A stretch of DNA of 64,000 nt from positions 2,976,001-3,040,000 of the forward strand of contig NZ_QUMQ01000001.1 in the NCBI RefSeq assembly GCF_003387075.1, in the 5' to 3' direction. The translations under genes and the position numbers were made by a program. The stretch is from Asanoa ferruginea. Lineage in GTDB: Bacteria; Actinomycetota; Actinomycetes; Mycobacteriales; Micromonosporaceae. Under the pieces are notes generated by a model. It was not told the DNA's origin. It saw only the letters and a list, made by a program, of their open reading frames with translations, and did not search any database. Of this stretch, positions 57,995-64,000 are shown piece after piece (position 1 is the first letter of the stretch; each line of letters begins with the position of its first letter).

Positions 57995-60109
57995 CTATCG
58001 CCGATCTTGGATGGTCACGCAGTTTCCGGTATTGAAGCCGCCCTCGGTGTCCTTCACCAGGACATCGGCGGCATCCGAGATCCGGGCGCAGACCTTAGGA
58101 CTGTCGCCGATGATGTCGCGATAGTTGTTGCCGGTGACCGAGCGCACTGACGGCTGTTTGTCTTCGACGTAGAACCGGCCCTGCGGGCTCTGGCCGTCGC
58201 CGCCGTAAATGTGTAGGTGGAATCCGCCGGTGTTCCTCGGGGTCTGGCCCGCCCACTCCACCTGATATTCGACGACGAACTTCTCCTTGTCGACGAACGC
58301 CTGGGTGATGCAGACCCAGCGCGGGTTGGCCTGGATCGCGTCGGTGCACTGCTCGGCGGCGGGCAACACCGGTGCGGTGGGCCCGGCCGCGCCGGTGGCC
58401 GGCGTGGTGGGACCGCCACCGGCGTTGTTGTTCAGGCCGAGGCGGTCGCGGTTGACCCAGAGCGCGGCGCCGGCGAGCGCGACGACCAGCACCGCGATGA
58501 TCGACAGCAACACGGTGCGGCCGCCGCGCCTGGGCGGGGCGGGCGGCGGGGGCGCGTAGTCGTAGCCGCCGGGGCGCGACCAGGTGGGTGCGGGCGAGGT
58601 CGGCGCGGGTGCCGAGCCGGCCCGGCCGGTGGCGAAGACGGTCGGCGGCATCCGCATGGTCGCCTGCTCCGGTTGTGGTGCGCGTGGTGGCGGCGCCTGT
58701 CGCGGCGGCGGGTTGCCGGCCGGGCGCGGCGGGCTCGACACCGGGCGGGCGGCCGGGCTGATCGGCGCGTTCGGCGTTTGCGGCGGCGCGGCCGGCGCAC
58801 TGGGCATTTGCTGCTGCGGCGCGGCCGGTGCACCGGGCATGGCCGGCGGCGGGCCGACCGGTGCGTGCGCCGTCCTGCTCGGACCGGCCGGCGAGGACGC
58901 CTGCGGTGGCGCACTCACTGGCGAAGACGCCTGCGGCGGCGCGCTCACCGGTGCGGAGCCGCTGCTGCGGGTGGGTGGATGGTGGATGGTCACCGTCGCG
59001 GAGCCGCGCGCGGCGGCCGTGCCCGGTGCCGGGCCGGACGCCGGGGCCAGCGGCGCACCGGCCAGCCGGGCCGCGCCGAGCGCCACCGCGTGCTTGGGGT
59101 GCGCGTCGACCGCGACCGGCCGGTTGAGCTCGGCGGCGACCAGTTGCGCGACGATCGGCATCCGCGACGAGCCGCCGACCAGCAGCACCGAGTGCAGTTG
59201 CTCGGCCTCGACGGCGGCCGAGCGCAAGGCCCGGCGCAGCGCCTCGATCGAGCCGTAGAGCGCCGGCCGGACCATCGACTCCAACTCGCCGCGGGTCAGC
59301 CGGACCTCGGTGGAGACGTTGGGCAGCAGCACCGGAATGGATGCGTCGGTGTCGGCGGAGAGCGCCTCCTTCGCGGCCACGCACTCCTCGCGCAACCGGG
59401 ACACCGCGGCGATCGCGCTCGGGTCGTCTTCGTCGAGTTCGTCGAGCTTGCCGCCGAGTGCCTGCACGACGTGGTGGAAGACCGCCGCGTCGAAGTCGAT
59501 GCCGCCCAGCCGCTCGATGCCCTCGGGCTGGCCGAGGATCTCGAAGCCGGTCGCGGTCTTGCGCAACACCGCCGCGTCGAAGGTGCCGCCGCCCAGGTCG
59601 TAGACGGCGACCACGGCGCCGGTGTCGATCCGCTGCTGGCTCGCGTAGAACACGGCGGCGGCCTCGGGCTCGGTGGTGAACGAGACCGGGTCTTCGATGC
59701 CGGAGAGCCGGACGGCCTGGCGGAGCAGGTCGGTCTTGTAGGGACCCCAGTTGGCCGGGTGCGAGACGGTGATCGCCCGCGGCGCGCCGCCCTCCCGGGT
59801 GGCCACCTCGTCGAGGGTCCAGCGCAGCAGCCGGCCCATCAGCGCCTCGGCCGAGTAGGGCACGCCGCCGAGCAGGATCGGCGTGGTGTCGCCGAAGCGC
59901 CGCTTGAACTCGCGGGCCACCCGGTGTGGCTCGGTCAACCCGCGCCGGTTGGCCGGCTCGCCGGTCAGGAACGTCTCGTCTTCCCGCAGCAGCACCACCG
60001 ACGGTACGGCGGCCGCCCGGCTGCCGAGGGAGGCGATCTCCGCGTGGCCCGCGCGCCAGGTAGCGGCAGCCGTGAACGTGGTGCCGAGGTCAACGCCGAG
60101 TGCGTACAT
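57995..60109 (-). CDS. Membrane-anchored Hsp70-like protein
   Basis: 704-residue protein from ATG 60109, matching the Hsp70 start MYALGVDLGTTFTAAATW. The actin-like ATPase (about 1-385) is complete: phosphate loop DLGTTFTA, AVYDLGGGTFDAAVL, LLVGGSSRMP. The substrate-binding domain is replaced by a Pro/Ala-rich linker (about 395-525) with VSAPPQASSP repeats, one helix (about 527-548), and an extracellular C-terminal domain of about 155 residues with three Cys. It is thus a transmembrane chaperone-like ATPase of unknown partners. Divergent from the acidic protein; dynamin genes follow beyond that. Confidence 0.92.
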   Translation of the reverse strand: MYALGVDLGTTFTAAATWRAGHAEIASLGSRAAAVPSVVLLREDETFLTGEPANRRGLTEPHRVAREFKRRFGDTTPILLGGVPYSAEALMGRLLRWTLDEVATREGGAPRAITVSHPANWGPYKTDLLRQAVRLSGIEDPVSFTTEPEAAAVFYASQQRIDTGAVVAVYDLGGGTFDAAVLRKTATGFEILGQPEGIERLGGIDFDAAVFHHVVQALGGKLDELDEDDPSAIAAVSRLREECVAAKEALSADTDASIPVLLPNVSTEVRLTRGELESMVRPALYGSIEALRRALRSAAVEAEQLHSVLLVGGSSRMPIVAQLVAAELNRPVAVDAHPKHAVALGAARLAGAPLAPASGPAPGTAAARGSATVTIHHPPTRSSGSAPVSAPPQASSPVSAPPQASSPAGPSRTAHAPVGPPPAMPGAPAAPQQQMPSAPAAPPQTPNAPISPAARPVSSPPRPAGNPPPRQAPPPRAPQPEQATMRMPPTVFATGRAGSAPAPTSPAPTWSRPGGYDYAPPPPAPPRRGGRTVLLSIIAVLVVALAGAALWVNRDRLGLNNNAGGGPTTPATGAAGPTAPVLPAAEQCTDAIQANPRWVCITQAFVDKEKFVVEYQVEWAGQTPRNTGGFHLHIYGGDGQSPQGRFYVEDKQPSVRSVTGNNYRDIIGDSPKVCARISDAADVLVKDTEGGFNTGNCVTIQDRR

Positions 60110-60282
60110 CGCGGTCGCTCCGGTGGTCGTGGGCAGGGTGCTGGATCGAGTGTTCTTGATGGCACAGCGGCGCGCCGGATGCTGTCGGGTGTCCGACCGC
60201 GCGGTCGTGCCGATTGGGCAACGTGGCGTGAATGGGGGACGTGACGGGGAAGTCCCCGACGGCGGCGGCGCGGGTGCCGCCA

Positions 60283-60288
60283 TAGTGT
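60283..60288 (+). promoter_or_regulatory. -10 box suggesting leaderless mRNA
   Basis: TAGTGT lies 6 bp before the ATG at 60295 with no ribosome site between, consistent with a leaderless transcript of the acidic protein gene. The -35 is not obvious. A GGGGAC-N11-GTCCCC dyad at 60236-60258 is nearby. Confidence 0.4.
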
Positions 60289-60294
60289 TGACGC

Positions 60295-60843
60295 ATGGAT
60301 GCGCGACCACTCAAAGACGTCTTCGCCGGCCTCGTCGGCGACCCGTCCGCAGGTGCTGACGCGCTGGCCGCCGCCGGCCACGACCTGCCGGCCGACCTGG
60401 TCGCCGAAGCCGTGGTCAGCTTCGCCGGCACGGCACCGGCCGAGGTCGCCGAGCATCTGGCCCCGTTCGTCACCGCCAACAGCGGCGTGCCGACCGACGA
60501 CGCCGGCACCGACGACTGGTTTGACCTGCTGGTCACGGCGCCCGACCCAAACGAAGGCGAAGAGCTCGACGACGGCACCGCCTTCGACGCGCCGCCGGCC
60601 GACCATGCCGGGTTCGGCGAGCTCGACTTCGGCACGGGTGCCGACGCCGACGGCGACGTCGACGCGGTGACCGACGACGACCTCGACGCGGATCTCGACG
60701 ACTTCGACGACAGCCCGGCCGGTGCCACCGACGGCCAGGCCGACGAGCCGGTCCTCGACCTCGACGGCGACCTCAGCGGTGACCTCGACGACGCGGATGA
60801 CGACGACAGCGACGATGCCGACGACGCCGATCTCGACGGTTGA
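60295..60843 (+). CDS. Acidic protein beside dynamin genes (IniB-position)
   Basis: 182-residue protein from ATG 60295. The N-terminal 60 residues are helical: LKDVFAGLVGDPSAGADALAAAGHDL and VAEAVVSFAGTAPAEVAEHLAPFV. This recalls, weakly, the IniB N-terminal domain. The C-terminal 110 residues are extremely acidic, with runs of Asp (DDADDDDSDDADDADLDG at the end). It faces the dynamin genes tail to tail and is divergent from the Hsp70. A calcium-binding or polymer-like role is possible; family unsure. Confidence 0.7.
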   Translation: MDARPLKDVFAGLVGDPSAGADALAAAGHDLPADLVAEAVVSFAGTAPAEVAEHLAPFVTANSGVPTDDAGTDDWFDLLVTAPDPNEGEELDDGTAFDAPPADHAGFGELDFGTGADADGDVDAVTDDDLDADLDDFDDSPAGATDGQADEPVLDLDGDLSGDLDDADDDDSDDADDADLDG

Positions 60844-60866
60844 CCGGCCGGGCGGTCGCGGCATGG

Positions 60867-62339
60867 TCAGCGCGCCCGGCCGTTGAGGTCGGCCAGCAGT
60901 CCCTCGCAGGAACGCACCGCCACCCGGGCCGCGACCGCCATCTCGTGTGCCGTCATCGGGTTCTCGGCCCGCCGCTGCCAGCGCACCAGCGCCTCCGACG
61001 CCGCCGCCCGCAGTTGGCCGGCCCCGGCGTCCGGCGGCAGGTCGAGGCGGATGTGCGGCGCGGTGCCCGTACCCCCGATGACCCGTTCCAGTTCGTCGAC
61101 CACCGCAGGCTTGCCGCCGAGCCACCCGGCGCGCAGGGTGGCCAGCACCCGCAACTCGTTGAACGGGTGGGCGGACGCGACGATCTCCTCGACCTCCGCC
61201 GCGACGGCCGGGCTGCCCGGGCGCGGGCGGGTGCGGGCCAGCGAGTCGAGGGCGAGCAGGGCCGAGCGGGCCTTGAGCACGTCGCGCCGCTCGAAGAAGA
61301 GCGACGTGAGGACCTCCTGGAGGTCGTTGAGGCCGCTGCGGTCGGTCAGCTCGCGGGCCACCGAGGTCGCGGTGGTCAGCGCGCCCTGGCGCAGCAGCGT
61401 GCTCGCCAGCCGGATGCCGTAGAGGCCGAACCGGGCCAGCAGCGCTTCCCGCTCGATCGAGGTCAGCCCCAGCTCGGGCAGCGTGTTGACGAACCGGTCG
61501 GCGGTGAGCATCAGCTCCTCGGCCGGTTTGACGTCGAGCGCCGCGACCGCGCGCAACTGCCGCACCTCGGTCTCGGTCAGTGTCGCCGCGGTCTCCGCGA
61601 GCAGGCCGGCGACCGGCACGACGGTCTGCACCACCCGGCGCACGTTGGCGTCGGTGGCGAGCCGGGTGGCGATCCGGCGGGCCGAGGCCATCGCGTCGAG
61701 CCGGCCGACGCCGATCTCGTCGGCCCGCGACAGCACGCCGATCGCGTTGACCGGGTTGGGCCGGGACACCTCGGTGTCGTGGAACGCGTGCAGGAACTCG
61801 AGGTCTTTGGCGTGCAGGTGGCGCATCAGGTAGAGCACCGCGTCGGCCGGCGTCTCCTCGTCGTCGGGTGCGAGCAGCTCCCACGCGCGCTGCGAGACCC
61901 GTTCCGAGAGCGAGCCGATGCCGGGGGTGTCGATCAGCGTGGCACCGCGCAGCGCCTGCGACGGCCAGGTGATGTCGAGGGAGTGCACGTCCTCCGGTTG
62001 GGTGCCGCCGAGGTCGACCTCGATCGCGCCGTCTTCGCGGGTGAAGCGGAGCTGGCGGGGCGAGCCGGAACGCGGGTGCAGGGTGACCCGGTAGGTGTGC
62101 CCGTCGCGGTACCAGGTGACGATCCGGGTGCACTCGCCCGCGTCGGTCGGCGCCAGCCGGTCGGACACCAGGGCGTTGAGCAATGTGGACTTGCCGGACT
62201 TGACCCGGCCGGCGATCGCCACCCGCAACGGCTCGTCGAGCCGCGCGCGCACCTCGGCGATCCGCTGGTCGAACCCGCTGCCCCGATAGACCTGGGCCGC
62301 CGTGGTCAGCGCCGCCCGGGTCCGGTCGACCAAGCTCAT
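60867..62339 (-). CDS. Dynamin-like GTPase, IniC type
   Basis: 490-residue large GTPase from ATG 62339. G1 is AGRVKSGKSTLLNALVSDRLAP, switch region APTDAGECTRIVTWY, G3 DTPGIG near residue 135, and the G4-like SRADEIG. A long helical C-terminal part (about 270-490) would form the dynamin stalk. It starts with a 4-nt overlap on the upstream dynamin gene, so the two make a heteromeric pair, like IniA/IniC. Expected to remodel or protect the membrane. Confidence 0.9.
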   Translation of the reverse strand: MSLVDRTRAALTTAAQVYRGSGFDQRIAEVRARLDEPLRVAIAGRVKSGKSTLLNALVSDRLAPTDAGECTRIVTWYRDGHTYRVTLHPRSGSPRQLRFTREDGAIEVDLGGTQPEDVHSLDITWPSQALRGATLIDTPGIGSLSERVSQRAWELLAPDDEETPADAVLYLMRHLHAKDLEFLHAFHDTEVSRPNPVNAIGVLSRADEIGVGRLDAMASARRIATRLATDANVRRVVQTVVPVAGLLAETAATLTETEVRQLRAVAALDVKPAEELMLTADRFVNTLPELGLTSIEREALLARFGLYGIRLASTLLRQGALTTATSVARELTDRSGLNDLQEVLTSLFFERRDVLKARSALLALDSLARTRPRPGSPAVAAEVEEIVASAHPFNELRVLATLRAGWLGGKPAVVDELERVIGGTGTAPHIRLDLPPDAGAGQLRAAASEALVRWQRRAENPMTAHEMAVAARVAVRSCEGLLADLNGRAR

Positions 62340-64000
62340 GCCGCACCGGCCAGCTTGGCCGCCCGCTCGCGGAGTTGGCGCAGCCGGGTCAGCTCGGCGT
62401 CGAGGTCTTTGAGCCGCTTCTGCCGGTCGGCCTGGGAGCGCTTGGCCGTGTCGGTGGCGCCGGCCAAGGCGGTCGCGGTCGAGCGGTTGAGCTCTTCGGC
62501 CAGCCCGGTGTAGTGGTCGCGGAGCTGGCGCTGCACGCGGCGCACGGTGTCGCGGCTGTCTTTGCCCATCACGAAGCTGATCTCGTCGCAATAGCGGCGC
62601 ATCGCGTTCTTGCCCTGCGCCCGGCGCTTTTCGAGCTGGCGTTTCTTCTCGTCCTTGAGGCCGCGATGGCCCATCACCACGCCGATGCCGATGCCGATCG
62701 GGCCCAGCGCGACGCCCATCAGGCTGCCGAGCATGGTGAACATCAGGGCGCCACCGTACGCGCTCTTCAGCGCCACCATCACCTGCTTGCCGGCGGTCAT
62801 CTTGGCCAGCTCGATCCGGTGCTCGAGCGGCCGCTCCTCGACCAGCGGGGTCGGGTTGTAGACCTTGAGCAGCTCGATCGCCTCGCCGGACGCCTCGTGG
62901 AAGTGGGTGGCCACCTGCTCGCTCAGCTCGGTCGCCCGCCGGCGCAGGTAGGTGTAGTTGCCGAGCAGGTCGTAGGAGATCCGGGCGCGCAGCCACTCCT
63001 CCATCTCCGGCCACATGTCGGCCGGGTCGACCTCGTCGATCGCGTCGTCGGCCTCGGTGGTGATCTTGCGGATCCGGTCGCGCAGGTCGAAGTCGACATC
63101 AGCGGTCAGGTCGGCGGTGCCGTCGTTGAGGGTCACGCTCCACCGGGCGGCCGCGGTCTTCAGCTCTTCGACCCGGCGCTTCGCGGTGTTGAGGTCTTCC
63201 AGGATCCGCTGCGCGCTGGCCGGGTCGGCGAGCGAGTCGCGTTCGCCGGAGAACTGGCTGGTGAGCTGGTCGCAGACGGCGACCACCTCGGCCGCGGCGT
63301 CGGCGGAGCGGCGGGTGGCGGCGCCGCCACCGACCCGTTCCTGCACGAAGCGGACCACGTCTGGGAAGCCGGACTCGGTGTTGAGCGCCTGGTCGTTGCT
63401 GCGCACGGCGCGGGCACGCAGCGGCGAGGCGACCGGCATCAGCGGCATGTCGCCGACCATCCGGAGGTGGCCCGCGTTGAGGTCGCGGATCCGCCGCCAG
63501 GCCGGGTAGAAGTCAATCTTGGTGAGCACGCAGACCACCGTCGGGCAGAGTTCGTGTGCCTGGCGGAGGAACTCGACCTCGCTGCGGGTCAGCTCCTGGG
63601 CCGCGTCGGTGACGAACAGGACCGCGTCGGCGACGGAGATCGCGGCGAGCCCGGCTGCGGCATGCGCGGAACCGAGCCCGCCGACACCTGGGGTGTCGAC
63701 CATGACCAGCCCACCGGCGAGGATCTTGCGGGGGACGGTGACGTCGACGCGGGCCACCCGGCTGCCCTGGTCGCTCTCGACGACGTGCCGGCGCAGGTCG
63801 GCGAAGTCGACCTTTTCGCGGCGCGGCGGGTTGTCGTCGTAGACCAGCGTGGCGGTCTTCTCCTCACCGTGCCGGACGAACGTGGGCACCGCGGTGGCCA
63901 CGTCGTCGTCGACCGGGCAGACCGCCGTGCCGAGCAACGCGTTGATCAATGAGCTCTTGCCCTGTTTGAACTCGCCCGCCACGACGATGTGCACCGCCGG
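62336..64000 (-). CDS. Dynamin-like GTPase, IniA type (5' end beyond window)
   Basis: At least 555 residues; the frame is open at base 64000 and the true start lies to the right. G1 GEFKQGKSSLINAL is seen within the first residues visible, then DTPGVGGLGSAHAA (G3) and TKIDFY (G4). A hydrophobic stretch near MFTMLGSLMGVALGPIGIGIGVVMG (about residues 415-440 of the visible part) is the membrane-insertion segment typical of bacterial dynamins. A coiled-coil end follows. Overlaps the IniC-type gene by 4 nt. Confidence 0.9.
   Translation of the reverse strand, partial: PAVHIVVAGEFKQGKSSLINALLGTAVCPVDDDVATAVPTFVRHGEEKTATLVYDDNPPRREKVDFADLRRHVVESDQGSRVARVDVTVPRKILAGGLVMVDTPGVGGLGSAHAAAGLAAISVADAVLFVTDAAQELTRSEVEFLRQAHELCPTVVCVLTKIDFYPAWRRIRDLNAGHLRMVGDMPLMPVASPLRARAVRSNDQALNTESGFPDVVRFVQERVGGGAATRRSADAAAEVVAVCDQLTSQFSGERDSLADPASAQRILEDLNTAKRRVEELKTAAARWSVTLNDGTADLTADVDFDLRDRIRKITTEADDAIDEVDPADMWPEMEEWLRARISYDLLGNYTYLRRRATELSEQVATHFHEASGEAIELLKVYNPTPLVEERPLEHRIELAKMTAGKQVMVALKSAYGGALMFTMLGSLMGVALGPIGIGIGVVMGHRGLKDEKKRQLEKRRAQGKNAMRRYCDEISFVMGKDSRDTVRRVQRQLRDHYTGLAEELNRSTATALAGATDTAKRSQADRQKRLKDLDAELTRLRQLRERAAKLAGAA

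Noticed and set aside
1-64000. Prophage, insertion sequences or a large secondary-metabolite cluster
   Set aside because: No transposase, phage structural gene, PKS or NRPS module is present; the only mobile element recognised is the intein.

Overview
This window is 64 kb of very GC-rich DNA with strong G/C bias at third codon positions, many GTG starts, frequent 4-nt ATGA overlaps inside operons and no insertion sequences. Gene content (SigE-family sigma factor, DUF6758, Rv2578c-type radical SAM protein, SepX/GlpR with gephyrin-like Glp, DUF2236 oxygenase, IniA/IniC-like dynamins, secreted multidomain glycosidic enzymes ending in a ricin lectin) points to a filamentous actinobacterium, most likely of the Micromonosporaceae. 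It reads as chromosomal core plus lineage-specific genes, not as a plasmid, prophage or island.

Layout. 1-4.3 kb: a sigma factor cut by the window edge, a PH-domain membrane protein, a zinc-ribbon DUF6758 protein, a TrmH-type RNA methyltransferase and a MaoC dehydratase, all on the minus strand. 4.7-8.1 kb: thioredoxin, then an SOS-box-preceded radical SAM protein carrying a 299-residue intein, a NYN-domain protein and tRNA-Ala(CGC). 8.2-15.5 kb: the conserved sepX-rimJ-glp-galU divisome/sugar-nucleotide block, apparently headed by a diguanylate cyclase, then 5-formyl-THF cyclo-ligase and an FmdB/Ruc-type redox chaperone under a CIRCE heat-shock operator. 15.5-18.9 kb: small membrane proteins, a Fur-family regulator and an MpaB-family oxygenase. 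19-30.7 kb: a carbohydrate region with a secreted GH15 enzyme, a five-gene sugar ABC transporter/epimerase operon, and a divergent 1185-residue secreted ThuA/sugar-dehydrogenase/PKD/CBM6/ricin protein.

30.7-40.7 kb: an MHYT membrane sensor, a lysozyme-like protein, a TetR/reductase divergent pair with a clear operator, a SDR/MmyB-type regulator pair, a MazEF-like toxin-antitoxin pair, a Ser/Thr kinase, a lipoprotein and a GtrA protein. 40.7-48.4 kb: a TetM-type ribosomal-protection GTPase with an internal 30-bp tandem repeat, and a six-gene co-directional run containing an ATP-grasp ligase, three alpha/beta hydrolases and a Ca2+/H+ antiporter. 48.8-50.1 kb: a lone, lower-GC, AspBHI-like modification-dependent restriction nuclease. 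50.2-58 kb: a secreted subtilase, GNAT, an EAL-DICT protein and a large LuxR (LAL) regulator. 58-64 kb: a membrane-anchored Hsp70, an acidic protein and two dynamin-like GTPases, the second running off the right edge.

The most unusual items are the intein that splits the radical SAM cysteine motif downstream of an SOS box, the membrane-anchored Hsp70/dynamin cluster, the ATP-grasp/triple-hydrolase operon, the CIRCE-controlled Ruc-like protein and the solitary type IV-like nuclease. All statements are from reading the sequence and from memory of protein families; no database search was run.
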